DNA of 64,000 nt from Tardiphaga robiniae (GTDB taxonomy: Bacteria > Pseudomonadota > Alphaproteobacteria > Rhizobiales > Xanthobacteraceae), in NCBI RefSeq assembly GCF_013359755.1, contig NZ_JABMCJ010000094.1, positions 310,001 through 374,000 on the forward strand, read 5' to 3'. Shown here piece after piece: positions 1 to 8,967 of this stretch; within the stretch, counting starts at the first letter, position 1, and every line of letters begins with the position of its first letter. The notes under the pieces are model-generated. The model saw only the letters and a program-made list of their open reading frames with translations. It was not told where the DNA came from and did not search any database. Both the position numbers and the translations under genes were made by a program.

Positions 1-418
1 TGTAGATCGTGAGACTTCCCTCGCGGAGCAACTTGGTCAGTGCAGCCGTCGCGGTTTCTGCTTTCTGAATCTCGCGCGCGCATTGCCCCTTCAGCTCTGG
101 CGCATCGATGCCACGCAAACGAATGCGCACGCTGACATCTTCACCCGACCCAAGATGCACGCGCGCGCCAAAAGTATCGCCGTCGATGGCATAGCGCATC
201 TCGATCGGGTAGCGCGCCTCAGCATTGCCGGCGCGCCTGACGATCGCCTCGGAATCGCGGGCGGCCTCGGTCTGATCCGCGCCGGGCAGGAACGGCAGCC
301 AGCGCTTCACCGGCAGCATGGTGCCGGCGGCCAGGCCGAGCACGAATACCCACGGCATCGCCGCGGACATGCGGGATCGCCACGGCGACGCACGGTGAAT
401 GCGCGATGCAGGGGTCAT
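1..418 (-). CDS. Thermonuclease (SNase-like) family protein, 3' end off the window
   Basis: Start of a staphylococcal-nuclease-fold protein; only the first 139 codons lie in the window. From the ATG at 418 there is a basic N-terminus, one hydrophobic segment at about residues 20-36 (AMPWVFVLGLAAGTML) that reads as a signal anchor, then DGDTFGARVHLG at about 79-90 and RIRLRGIDAPELKG near 97-110. DGDTF and RLRGIDAPE are the signature strands of the fold, carrying metal-binding and substrate-binding residues in characterised members. An envelope-anchored nuclease is the family-based reading. The remaining catalytic residues are beyond the left edge, so activity cannot be judged. Confidence 0.85.
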   Translation of the reverse strand, partial: MTPASRIHRASPWRSRMSAAMPWVFVLGLAAGTMLPVKRWLPFLPGADQTEAARDSEAIVRRAGNAEARYPIEMRYAIDGDTFGARVHLGSGEDVSVRIRLRGIDAPELKGQCAREIQKAETATAALTKLLREGSLTIY

Positions 419-481
419 CGTCCTGCGATAATGTGAGTCGAAACAACCAGCCAGAAGAATCTGGCCCAGTGATCCGAAGAG

Positions 482-712
482 TTAGAAGTCGGACGCAATG
501 CCCTTACGTTCCCAGTCGCCAAAGCGCGTGGGCTCCGGGCCTTCAGGTCCCTGGAACTCTTTCGCTTTCGCCGCAGTATGCGCTGCTGCAGCTGCAGCCC
601 GACGTTCTTCTGCCTCGGCCAGCGCACGCTGCGCGGCGGGCGTCAAAACTTTCTTCGGTGCCGGCTCAGGCTCCGGCAAAGACGTTGCGGACTCGGAAGG
701 AATGTCGTTCAT
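482..712 (-). CDS. DUF1674 / SdhAF4-like succinate dehydrogenase assembly factor
   Basis: A 76-residue protein ending in GPEPTRFGDWERKGIASDF, the conserved C-terminal signature of DUF1674. Eukaryotic members (SDHAF4) bind the flavinylated SdhA subunit before complex II is assembled, and a similar role is inferred here. The N-terminal half is acidic and proline-rich, followed by an alanine-rich helical stretch (residues 25-50). I chose the ATG at 712 because all family similarity lies after it; the open frame continues upstream but looks non-coding. It diverges from rsmB, with about 195 bp between them. Confidence 0.85.
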   Translation of the reverse strand: MNDIPSESATSLPEPEPAPKKVLTPAAQRALAEAEERRAAAAAAHTAAKAKEFQGPEGPEPTRFGDWERKGIASDF

Positions 713-907
713 CTCAGGTTTCCTGCTGAACCGGCAAGGGCGGCACGCGTTACATAAATCAATGTCGAACAGTTGCCGTTCGACTGTGAGCATATAAGGG
801 CGATTCTTACATTTGGCATATTCGCATGCGACAGAATCGCTCCCATCCAATGGCCGCATGCTGAGCCTGCCCGCGCCATTGCCCGCCCTCCGTCGTGATG
901 TTTTCGC

Positions 908-2248
908 ATGTCGCAAGTAAGATACGCACCGCCAACCGAGGTCCCCGGCCTCGCCGCGCGACGGATTGCGGCGGATATTCTCGACGGCGTCTTGCACAAG
1001 CATCGGACCCTCGACGACCAGCTCGAAGGCGCCGCGGCCCATCCCGGCCTGAAAACGCTGTCCGACCGCGACCGCGCGCTGATGCGACGTCTGGTTGCGA
1101 CGATCCTACGCCGGCTCGGTACGCTCGGGCATATTCTCTCCCGCCTGCTCGACCGCGGTGTCCCCACCGATGCCCCGCGTGCGCAGAGCGCGCTCCTGAT
1201 TGGTGCTGCCCAGATCCTCTGGATGGATGTGCCGGATCACGCCGCCGTCGACCTCTCGGTCCGCATGGTGCAATCCGACCGCCGCGCCGCGAAATATGCC
1301 GGACTGGTCAATGCCGTGTTGCGACGCTGCGCCCGTGAAGGCCAGCCGCTGATCGACGAAGTTGCCGCCCAGACTCTCGACATCCCGCCCTGGCTGATGG
1401 CGCGCTGGACGGCCCATTACGGCGGGACGGCAGCCAAGGAAATGGCCGTGGCGCTGAGCCATGAGCCGTCGCTCGATCTCACCGTCAAATCCGAAGCCGA
1501 TGCCTGGGCCACGCGCCTGCACGGCGAAGTGCTTCCAACCGGTTCCGTCCGAACCTTGCTGCAGGGCTCGGTGACCATGTTGCCCGGTTTCGATGACGGC
1601 CAGTGGTGGGTGCAGGATGCCGCGGCGGCACTGCCGGCACGACTGTTCGGCGACCTCAAGGGCAAACGCATCGTCGATCTCTGCGCCGCGCCGGGCGGCA
1701 AGACTGCGCAATTGGTCCAGGGCGGCGCACAGGTCACTGCTATCGACCGCTCGCCGAACCGTGTGGCGCGGCTGCGCGAAAATCTGGCGCGGCTGTCGCT
1801 CGAGGCCGAAACCGTCGTCGTCGACGGCACCGAATATCCCGGCGAGGGTTTTGACGGCGTGTTGCTGGACGCGCCCTGCTCATCGACCGGCACTATCCGG
1901 CGGCATCCCGACGTCGCCTGGCTGAAACAGGACTCCGATATCGTCATGCTGACGGCGCTGCAGCGGCGCCTGCTGCAGAAGGCGGCTTCCATCCTGAAGC
2001 CCGGCGGAACCCTGGTCTATTGCACCTGTTCGCTGGAGCCAGAAGAAGGCGAACAAGCCATCGCCGACCTGCTGGCCAAGGATTCCAGCATGCGCCGCGC
2101 CCCCGCCGACGCCAGTGAAGTTGCCGGCCTGGCCGAGATCGTCACCCCCGAGGGCGATCTGCGCACTTTGCCGAGCCATCTGCCCCATGCCGATCCTCGG
2201 CTCGGCGGGCTCGACGGCTTCTATGCGGCGCGACTCATTAAATCCTGA
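908..2248 (+). CDS. rsmB: 16S rRNA (cytosine-967-C5)-methyltransferase RsmB
   Basis: A 446-residue RsmB/Fmu protein that uses S-adenosylmethionine to methylate C967 of 16S rRNA. Residues about 20-150 form a NusB-like RNA-binding domain (DRALMRRLVATILRRLG and following helices). The methyltransferase domain has the SAM loop DLCAAPGGKTAQL near residue 257 and motif IV DAPCSSTGTIRRHPD near 325. A TCTCSLEPEE segment follows and holds the second conserved Cys. Length matches the family. The ATG at 908 puts MSQVRYAPPTEVPGLAARR directly before the NusB fold. It is followed on the same strand by the heparinase-like gene and purH, a grouping I know from related genomes. Confidence 0.95.
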   Translation: MSQVRYAPPTEVPGLAARRIAADILDGVLHKHRTLDDQLEGAAAHPGLKTLSDRDRALMRRLVATILRRLGTLGHILSRLLDRGVPTDAPRAQSALLIGAAQILWMDVPDHAAVDLSVRMVQSDRRAAKYAGLVNAVLRRCAREGQPLIDEVAAQTLDIPPWLMARWTAHYGGTAAKEMAVALSHEPSLDLTVKSEADAWATRLHGEVLPTGSVRTLLQGSVTMLPGFDDGQWWVQDAAAALPARLFGDLKGKRIVDLCAAPGGKTAQLVQGGAQVTAIDRSPNRVARLRENLARLSLEAETVVVDGTEYPGEGFDGVLLDAPCSSTGTIRRHPDVAWLKQDSDIVMLTALQRRLLQKAASILKPGGTLVYCTCSLEPEEGEQAIADLLAKDSSMRRAPADASEVAGLAEIVTPEGDLRTLPSHLPHADPRLGGLDGFYAARLIKS

Positions 2249-2371
2249 TATTCACAGAGTAATCTCCCGATTCGCGAGGCTTCCACAGGGGGCTTCCTTG
2301 TACTGTGTGCGGATCGCGTTTCCGGCTAAAAGGATTCGCAACAACCCTTTCTCTTCCAGTTCAAGGCGCGC

Positions 2372-4123
2372 GTGGTCGCACATCGCAGACGTATCTCGGG
2401 GCTGATCCTCGGCCGCTTCGCGCGGAGCGCGATGTCGCGCGCATCTGGCGGATCGGCAGCGCTGGCCCGGCTCTGGCCCGGACGCACAGATCGCCTGATC
2501 ATCGCGCCGCATGATCTGCGCACCACCGACGCCACCCGCGCCGCCGAAATCTATGCCGGGCGCTTCGTCTTCGCCGGCAAGATCGTTACCTGCCACGGCC
2601 GTTCGATCTTCGACCTGGAGCCGCCATCGGAAGACTGGGAAGTTTCACTGCTCGGCTTCGGCTGGCTCCGCCATCTGCGCGCCGCCGACACCGCCATCAC
2701 CCGCGCCAATGCGCGCTCGCTGATCGACGACTGGATGTCGAATACGTCGCGCAAGCGCCCGGTCGGACGCCGCGCCGACGTCATCGCCCGCCGTGTGATC
2801 TCGCTGCTATCGCAGGCACCACTGGTACTCGGCGATACCGACGGCAAATTCTATCGCCGCTATCTGCGCTCGCTCAGCCGCGAGATTCGCTCGCTACGCT
2901 ACGCGCTGTCTCACGCTCCCGACGGCGTGCCGAAGCTGCAGGTGCTCATTGCTCTGTGCTACGCCTCGCTATGTCTCGCCAATCAGGCGCGCCACATCCG
3001 TACCGCCACACGCAAACTCTCCGACGAATTGCAGCGCCAGATCCTGCCCGATGGCGGACATATCTCGCGCAATCCCGGCGCGCTGATCGAATTGCTGATC
3101 GATCTGCTGCCGCTGCGGCAGACCTTTGCCGCCCGCAACATCGCGCCACCGCCGGCGCTACTGAATGCGATCGATCGCATGATGCCGATGCTGCGATTCT
3201 TCCGTCATGGCGACGGCTCGTTCGCACTGTTCAACGGTATGAGCAATGCGCCATCGCATCTGCTGGCGACGCTGCTGGCCTATGACGACACGCACGGCGT
3301 GCCGATGGCGCATATGCCGCATACCGGCTTCCAGCGTCTCGAAGCCGGTCAGATGATCGTGATCATCGACACCGGCCCGCCGCCGCCACCGAGCGTTAGT
3401 CATGATGCGCATGCCGGTACGTTGTCGTTCGAACTGTCGTCCGGCCCGAGCCGCATCGTCATCAATTGCGGCATGCCCTCGACGGGTCGCGACAATTGGC
3501 GCGCTTTCGCGCGCGGCACGCCCGCGCATTCGACGATGACCTATCACAACACCTCGTCGTGCCAGTTCATCGAACGCAGCGCGATGAAGAAGTTTCTGCA
3601 GGGCGCGCCGATCGTCAACGGCCCGCATGTAGTGGAGAGCTATCGCGAGATCACCTCGAACGGCACCATCCTGACCACCGCGCATGACGGCTACCACCCG
3701 CGTTTTGGCGTCACCCATCGGCGCGTGCTGATGATCTCCGAGGACGGTTCGAAACTCGAGGGCGAGGACATTGTCGCGGCGGCGCCCGGCGCGCGGCTGA
3801 AAGGCAGTAATACCGACTACGCCTTGCGCTTCCATCTGCACCCGTCGGTAAAGGCCAGCCGGCTCAGCGACGCCCGCGGTGTCATGCTGGTATTGCCGAA
3901 CCGCGACGTCTGGACCTTCGAGGCGCTGGACGACAAGGTCGAGCTGGAGGACAGCGTGTTCCTGGCCGGCAATGACGGACCGCGCCGAACCGCCCAGATC
4001 GTGATCCACCAGAACGCCCAGCAGACCTCCAGCATCCGCTGGAGTTTTGCCCGCTCGGCCTCCTCGCCGTCGCAGACTACGGCCCGCCGCAACGCCCGCC
4101 GCGAGCCGGAATTGCCGTTGTAA
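2372..4123 (+). CDS. Heparinase II/III family protein
   Basis: A 583-residue heparinase II/III-type protein. An alpha-helical N-terminal half (about 60-320) contains [19 protein letters not shown] and [19 protein letters not shown] beta-rich C-terminal half contains [18 protein letters not shown] and [21 protein letters not shown]. The Tyr/His-bearing [11 protein letters not shown] segment resembles the catalytic lyase region. The family cleaves acidic polysaccharides by beta-elimination; the substrate cannot be read from sequence. The open frame begins with GTG at 2372, and an in-frame ATG at 2432 ([11 protein letters not shown]) is an alternative start. There is no clear signal peptide, unusual for a polysaccharide lyase. 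It lies between two housekeeping genes and is not in a visible sugar-use cluster. Confidence 0.85.
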   Translation: MVAHRRRISGLILGRFARSAMSRASGGSAALARLWPGRTDRLIIAPHDLRTTDATRAAEIYAGRFVFAGKIVTCHGRSIFDLEPPSEDWEVSLLGFGWLRHLRAADTAITRANARSLIDDWMSNTSRKRPVGRRADVIARRVISLLSQAPLVLGDTDGKFYRRYLRSLSREIRSLRYALSHAPDGVPKLQVLIALCYASLCLANQARHIRTATRKLSDELQRQILPDGGHISRNPGALIELLIDLLPLRQTFAARNIAPPPALLNAIDRMMPMLRFFRHGDGSFALFNGMSNAPSHLLATLLAYDDTHGVPMAHMPHTGFQRLEAGQMIVIIDTGPPPPPSVSHDAHAGTLSFELSSGPSRIVINCGMPSTGRDNWRAFARGTPAHSTMTYHNTSSCQFIERSAMKKFLQGAPIVNGPHVVESYREITSNGTILTTAHDGYHPRFGVTHRRVLMISEDGSKLEGEDIVAAAPGARLKGSNTDYALRFHLHPSVKASRLSDARGVMLVLPNRDVWTFEALDDKVELEDSVFLAGNDGPRRTAQIVIHQNAQQTSSIRWSFARSASSPSQTTARRNARREPELPL

Positions 4124-4223
4124 ATCAGGCCTTCACGACGAAATTGCTGGCATGCAAGCCCTTGCAGTTTCTTGCACCGCGAAACCATGCTACGCGGCGT
4201 CCTTCTCCCACGGGATACGCATC

Positions 4224-5816
4224 ATGACCGACCATCCGCGCAAGGTTACTCGCGCTCTATTGTCCGTTTCCGACAAGTCCGGGCTGATCGAATTTGCTCG
4301 CGCGCTGTCTGCTCACGGCATCGACCTCGTCTCCACCGGCGGTACCGCCAAGGCGATCGCTGCGGCGGGCCTGAAGGTCTCCGATGTATCCGATCTCACC
4401 GGCTTCCCGGAAATGATGGATGGCCGGGTCAAGACGCTGCATCCCAAGGTTCATGGCGGCCTGCTCGCGATCCGCGACAATGCCGAACACGCCAAGGCAA
4501 TGAAGGATCACGGAATTTCGCAGATCGATCTGCTCGTCGTGAACCTCTACCCGTTCGAGGAGACCGTCGCGAAGAACGCGTCCTATGAGGATTGTATCGA
4601 GAATATCGATATCGGCGGTCCGGCAATGATCCGCGCAGCCTCCAAGAATCATGACGACGTCACCGTCGTGGTTGAGCCCTCCGATTATCAGTCGGTGCTC
4701 GACGAACTCGCCACCAACAAGGGCGCGACCACGCTGACGCTGCGCCGCCGTCTGGCAGCCAAGGCTTATGCCCGCACTGCGGCCTATGACGCCGCGATCT
4801 CGAACTGGTTTGCCGATCAGTTGAAAATCGATGCGCCGGATTTCCGGGCTGTTGGCGGCAAGCTCGTCGAAGCGTTGCGTTACGGCGAGAACCCGCATCA
4901 GACCGCCGCGTTCTATAGCACGCCCGAACTGCGCCCCGGCGTATCCTCGGCGCGGCAGTTGCAGGGCAAGCAACTGTCCTACAACAATATCAACGACACC
5001 GATGCGGCCTATGAATGCATCGCCGAGTTCGATCCAAAGCGCACCGCAGCCTGCGTCATCGTCAAGCACGCCAACCCCTGCGGCGTGGCCGAAGGCAGCA
5101 ATCTGATCGACGCCTATCGCAAGGCACTGGCCTGCGATTCTACTTCGGCCTTCGGCGGCATCATTGCCATGAATCGCACGCTGGACGCGGAGACCGCGCA
5201 GACCATCACCGAGATCCTGACCGAGGTGATCATCGCGCCGAACGCCACCGAAGAAGCAATCGCCATCATCGCCAAACGACGGAATATCCGCCTGCTGCTG
5301 GCAGGCAGTCTGCCTGATCCGCGCGCGCCGGGCCTGACCTACAAGACGGTGGCCGGCGGCCTGCTGGTGCAGAGCCGTGACAACGCGGTGGTCGATGACA
5401 TGATCCTGAAGCCGGTTACCAAACGGCAGCCGACGGAAGCTGAATTGCGCGATCTCAAATTTGCATTCCGTGTGGCCAAGCATGTCAAATCGAACACGAT
5501 CATTTACGCGAAAGACCTTGCCACCGTTGGTATCGGTGCAGGCCAGATGAGCCGGGTCGATTCCGCTCGGATTGCCGCACGTAAGGCGCAGGATGCTGCT
5601 GCCGAACTGAAACTCGCCGAGCCTATGACTAAAGGATCGGTCGTCGCATCAGATGCGTTTTTCCCCTTCGCCGACGGACTATTGGTGGCGATCGAGGCCG
5701 GAGCCACGGCCGTGATTCAGCCAGGCGGTTCGATCCGCGACGACGAAGTGATCAAGGCTGCCGATGATGCCGGCATCGCCATGGTGTTCACCGGCGTCCG
5801 CCACTTCAAGCACTAG
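4224..5816 (+). CDS. purH: Bifunctional AICAR transformylase / IMP cyclohydrolase PurH
   Basis: A 530-residue enzyme for the last two steps of de novo IMP synthesis: formyl transfer from 10-formyl-THF to AICAR, then ring closure. Residues 1-150 are the MGS-like cyclohydrolase domain ([36 protein letters not shown]). The transformylase domain follows, with [19 protein letters not shown] (catalytic Lys-His) and [13 protein letters not shown], ending [10 protein letters not shown] chose the ATG at 4224 because it starts the family's usual N-terminus; the frame runs further upstream across the gap from the heparinase-like gene. A 100-bp gap separates the two. Confidence 0.97.
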   Translation: MTDHPRKVTRALLSVSDKSGLIEFARALSAHGIDLVSTGGTAKAIAAAGLKVSDVSDLTGFPEMMDGRVKTLHPKVHGGLLAIRDNAEHAKAMKDHGISQIDLLVVNLYPFEETVAKNASYEDCIENIDIGGPAMIRAASKNHDDVTVVVEPSDYQSVLDELATNKGATTLTLRRRLAAKAYARTAAYDAAISNWFADQLKIDAPDFRAVGGKLVEALRYGENPHQTAAFYSTPELRPGVSSARQLQGKQLSYNNINDTDAAYECIAEFDPKRTAACVIVKHANPCGVAEGSNLIDAYRKALACDSTSAFGGIIAMNRTLDAETAQTITEILTEVIIAPNATEEAIAIIAKRRNIRLLLAGSLPDPRAPGLTYKTVAGGLLVQSRDNAVVDDMILKPVTKRQPTEAELRDLKFAFRVAKHVKSNTIIYAKDLATVGIGAGQMSRVDSARIAARKAQDAAAELKLAEPMTKGSVVASDAFFPFADGLLVAIEAGATAVIQPGGSIRDDEVIKAADDAGIAMVFTGVRHFKH

Positions 5817-5919
5817 TTGCGGCCATAAGGAGCCCCGGCTGCTAGCCAGCGGCCCACGGCCAACCGATAGACCAAGATGATCGATCTTCTCAGTCGGCGC
5901 ATCGAGCGGCGTGATCGGG

Positions 5920-6315
5920 CTACAAAGCCAAGGCCTGTTGGACCATGAGCGTATCGACATATTGCGTCATGCGCGCGATCTTGCCGCCCCTCACTAGGTA
6001 GAGGTGTGCGAAGGCGGCCTGCATCGACTTGCCCGTCGTCTTGTAGGTCCCAGAGTAAACGCCGAAGGCGGCGACGCGGTCGCCATCTTCGAGATAGGTG
6101 TGAACATCGGCGCGGTAACCCACCCACTCGGTGGCGAGGCGCCGAAACACACCCGCCGCAATCGCTTCCGGCCCCACGTAAGTTCCTGCGTAAGGGAAAC
6201 CATCAGCTTCGGTCCACGCGGCATCAGGAGCGAGAGCGGCCAGCAGGTTATGGCCGTTCTCTTCCGATGATGATCCCTCATAGGTAGCCCGGATCAGATC
6301 GAGATTGGCGCCCAT
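5920..6315 (-). CDS. SnoaL-like / NTF2-fold nuclear transport factor 2 family protein
   Basis: A 131-residue single-domain protein with the SnoaL (ketosteroid-isomerase-like) pattern: N-terminal helix NLDLIRATYEGSS, LLAALAPDAAWTEADGFPYAGTYVGPEAIA, then the strand block DVHTYLEDGDRVAAFGVYSGTYKTTGKS and FAHLYLVRGGKIARMTQYVDT. The family includes isomerases, cyclases and stress proteins, so chemistry is not predicted. It starts one base after the stop codon of the MBL-fold gene, so the two are almost certainly co-transcribed, probably with the DsbA-like gene as well. No signal peptide is visible. Confidence 0.85.
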   Translation of the reverse strand: MGANLDLIRATYEGSSSEENGHNLLAALAPDAAWTEADGFPYAGTYVGPEAIAAGVFRRLATEWVGYRADVHTYLEDGDRVAAFGVYSGTYKTTGKSMQAAFAHLYLVRGGKIARMTQYVDTLMVQQALAL

Positions 6316-6316
6316 C

Positions 6317-7213
6317 TCAGCCCCACTTCATCTCGCCGGTGGCGACCTTGGAGCCGATGTCGAGGGCAACCCCCATGCCGAGACCGGGGAAGCGGGCTTC
6401 CATGGCTCTCTTGAGCGTTATTGAGTCCTTGGCCTTGGCCAGCTCTTCCTCGAAGGCAACAAGGTAAGCCTTGGTGTGCGCAACACCCGAGAGGTCAGTG
6501 GGAGCGTCCGGCGTCATGTGACCGGGCACAACGATTACCGGCTTGCGGGCGGTAATCTTATCGAGATTGGCGATCCATGCAGCGCGCTGTTCCTTGGTCG
6601 GTGAATCGGCTGTCCAGACATACACACCCGCAAAGATCATTACCCCGCCAAACACCGCGTTCAACGACGGCACGAAGAGATAGCGCCGACTGGCCAGCCC
6701 TTCTGCATCGACGATCTCAATGGTCTCCCCATCGACGATGAGCTTCTTGTCGTCGAAAGCCTTGGGAATGACTACATCGGCAAGCGTCTGCGGGCCGTTT
6801 TCCTTAAGCTGCGGCCCCCAGACTGCGAGTTTCTTTTCCACATTGCCGTTGATGGCGGCCACCGTATCGGATGCTGCAATCACCCGAGCTTCGGGGAAAG
6901 CTTCCTTAATTGGCTTGAGGCTGAAGTAGTAATCCGGGTCGGCTTGGCTGACATAGATGGTGGTGAGCTTCTTGCCCGTCGCCTTGATTGCGTCGGCTAC
7001 AGCCCGACCGTCGGAGTAAGTGAAGCCGCCATCGATCAGAACAGCCTCGGACGCGCCAGTAATGAGCACGGGGGCGCGAAAGAAACCCTTTGGGCCGGCG
7101 GGGAAGTGCTTCCACGAAAGCCCATCAGCCGCGTAGCCCGTTCCCTCTGGAGCGAACACAGCGACTGCACCGGCGGCAAGAGTTGTTTTCATGATGGTTC
7201 TCCTGGTGAACAT
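6317..7213 (-). CDS. MBL-fold protein with Tat-like signal and degenerate metal site
   Basis: A 298-residue metallo-beta-lactamase-fold protein. The N-terminus MFTRRTIMKTTLAAGAVAVF carries a twin-arginine motif (TRRTIMK) and a hydrophobic core, with likely cleavage after GYA, so Tat export is inferred. The fold is recognisable from VLIDGGFTYSDGRAVADAI and VVPGHMTPDA, but the HxHxDH motif is replaced by QADPDY in YVSQADPDYYFSL near residue 93, keeping only the Asp. The ATG at 7213 (GAGGAG upstream) includes the Tat motif; an ATG at 7192 also has a ribosome-binding site and would lose it. Second gene of the probable dsbA-like/MBL/SnoaL operon. Confidence 0.85.
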   Translation of the reverse strand: MFTRRTIMKTTLAAGAVAVFAPEGTGYAADGLSWKHFPAGPKGFFRAPVLITGASEAVLIDGGFTYSDGRAVADAIKATGKKLTTIYVSQADPDYYFSLKPIKEAFPEARVIAASDTVAAINGNVEKKLAVWGPQLKENGPQTLADVVIPKAFDDKKLIVDGETIEIVDAEGLASRRYLFVPSLNAVFGGVMIFAGVYVWTADSPTKEQRAAWIANLDKITARKPVIVVPGHMTPDAPTDLSGVAHTKAYLVAFEEELAKAKDSITLKRAMEARFPGLGMGVALDIGSKVATGEMKWG

Positions 7214-7285
7214 GGGCGTCTCCTCGTGAGAGTGGGTAGCGTAAAATTCAGGCGTGGCTCGCCTGTCGCTGTTGATCAGTAAAAC

Positions 7286-7930
7286 TCAGGCTGCCTTCAG
7301 TCCCTCGACGAGCGTCTCCATGCTGCCGAACAGACTACTCGCGCTGACAAGACGTCGGCTCTCCCCGTTGCCCACAATGAGGGATGGGACGCCATTGGCG
7401 CCAAATCGGCGCATCTCGACGCGTGCTGTATCGAGGCGCGTACGGTTAGCAGCGATCAACGCGTCATCAGGAGCGACCAGGCGATCGGCGATCTCCGGCA
7501 ACTGCAACACGCGCAGCACATGCGAGAGAACCGAGATGTCCGTGTTGTCGCGGCCCTCGACATAGCGTGCATTCTGAATGGCCTTGAGAGCATCGAACTC
7601 CCGGTCCGGGGCAGTGAGTGCGACCGCGGTGATCGCCAGCGTCGCCGGGCCAGAGTCGAAGGGGCGCGTGTGATCCCCGAGGACATTGCGGCGATAGGCT
7701 TCGCTGAAGGGCTGACCGCTCAGGCGGGAAATGCGCTGGTCATTGGCCCAGGCGAATGCAGCGAAACCGTTGTCCATCGGTCTGGCACCAGACCCGGCAA
7801 AATGCCCGGTCGGAGCTAACGCGAAGGAAAAGTCCGGCAGAGCGGCAAGCTTTTCGAGAATTGCAGAAGCGCCGTAGCACCAGCCGCAGAGCGGATCGAA
7901 GAGATAGGCGATGTGCGTGGTAGCGGCCAT
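7286..7930 (-). CDS. DsbA family protein with CGWC active site
   Basis: A 214-residue thioredoxin-fold protein of the DsbA/FrnE type. It begins MAATTHIAYLFDPLCGWCYG with a CxxC motif (Cys15/Cys18). An all-helical insertion covers about residues 50-150 (SGQPFSEAYRRNVLGD, RYVEGRDNTDISVLSHVL), and the cis-Pro strand is GANGVPSLIVGNGE. No signal peptide is visible, so it is probably cytoplasmic, unlike classic periplasmic DsbA. First gene of the leftward cassette; the MBL-fold gene starts 72 bp after its stop. It diverges from the LysR gene across a 116-bp gap, the usual layout for a LysR regulator and its target. Confidence 0.9.
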   Translation of the reverse strand: MAATTHIAYLFDPLCGWCYGASAILEKLAALPDFSFALAPTGHFAGSGARPMDNGFAAFAWANDQRISRLSGQPFSEAYRRNVLGDHTRPFDSGPATLAITAVALTAPDREFDALKAIQNARYVEGRDNTDISVLSHVLRVLQLPEIADRLVAPDDALIAANRTRLDTARVEMRRFGANGVPSLIVGNGESRRLVSASSLFGSMETLVEGLKAA

Positions 7931-8046
7931 ATCGGTCTCCTTGGACGCGATTTATGGCACACGGCAAATGCTCGAATAAGACCGACAAACCAGACAGAAT
8001 GTATGCTATTAACTGACAATCTATCCCGTTCCTCACGGTCATAGCG

Positions 8047-8967
8047 ATGAACCTGAACCGGCTGGCTTATTTCGCTGCTGTCGTTGACACAGGCTCCTTC
8101 ACGCGCGCGGCAGAGCGGCTCGGCATCACCAAGGCCGTGGTGAGCCAGCAGGTGACGCAGCTCGAACAGGAGTTGCGGACGAGCCTTCTCGTCCGGACCA
8201 CGCGGCGCGTCCATCCGACCGAGGCCGGCCGCATGTTTCATGCACGTTGCGTCATGATCTTGCGGGAAGCGGAGGATGCGTTCAACGAACTCACCCAAGC
8301 GGCCGCCGAGCCGACCGGCACCCTGCGCATCACCGCGCCCAACGACTACGGTATCGCAGTGGTCGTTCCGGTGGTCACGGCCTTCACAAAGCGCTATCCT
8401 GGCTGCCGCGTGGAGCAGACGCTAAGCGACCAGACGATGGATCTCACCTCCGGCAAGATAGACATGGCGATCCGGGTCGGCTGGCTTGCAGATTCCAGCC
8501 TGCAGGCGCGCAAGATCGGATCCTTCCGACAATTGCTGGTCGGTGCCCCTGCATTCGCGGATCGAATCGCGGCCACCTACGATCCAAAGGATCTCGCTGC
8601 GCTGCCGTTCATTGCCAACATGGCACTGCGCGAACCGCTACTGTGTCAGTTCTCGCGCAGCGACCTCGAACGACGGACCGTGCGCATGCAGGCGAGCATG
8701 GGCATCGACACGACGCCAGGGGTACTCGCGGCAGTCAGAGCCGGTGGCGGCCTTTCGGTTTTGCCGGATTTCCTGGTGGCCGAAGATCTAGCCTCGGGGC
8801 GGCTGAGCCATGCCCTCCCGGAATGGCAGCTGCCGTCCGGCGGCATCTACACGGTTTACCCTGCAGCACAATTCCGGCCGCGCAAGGTGACCGCCTTTGT
8901 CGAAATGCTCATCGCTGCTGAGCGAAATAAGGATTCGATCGGAGATATCCCGGGACGCGCACCCTAG
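8047..8967 (+). CDS. LysR-family transcriptional regulator
   Basis: A 306-residue LysR regulator. The winged helix-turn-helix is at the N-terminus (LNRLAYFAAVVDTGSFTRAA, then KAVVSQQVTQLEQEL and LLVRTTRRVHPTEAG). An effector-binding domain follows from about residue 90, with GTLRITAPNDYGIAVVVPVV and the DMAIRVGWLADSSL loop. This resembles the CrgA/AaeR-type branch. It lies divergent to the DsbA-like gene and probably controls that operon from the 7931-8046 gap; the inducer is unknown. The stop codon overlaps the last codons of the convergent MFS gene by 4 bp. Confidence 0.92.
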   Translation: MNLNRLAYFAAVVDTGSFTRAAERLGITKAVVSQQVTQLEQELRTSLLVRTTRRVHPTEAGRMFHARCVMILREAEDAFNELTQAAAEPTGTLRITAPNDYGIAVVVPVVTAFTKRYPGCRVEQTLSDQTMDLTSGKIDMAIRVGWLADSSLQARKIGSFRQLLVGAPAFADRIAATYDPKDLAALPFIANMALREPLLCQFSRSDLERRTVRMQASMGIDTTPGVLAAVRAGGGLSVLPDFLVAEDLASGRLSHALPEWQLPSGGIYTVYPAAQFRPRKVTAFVEMLIAAERNKDSIGDIPGRAP

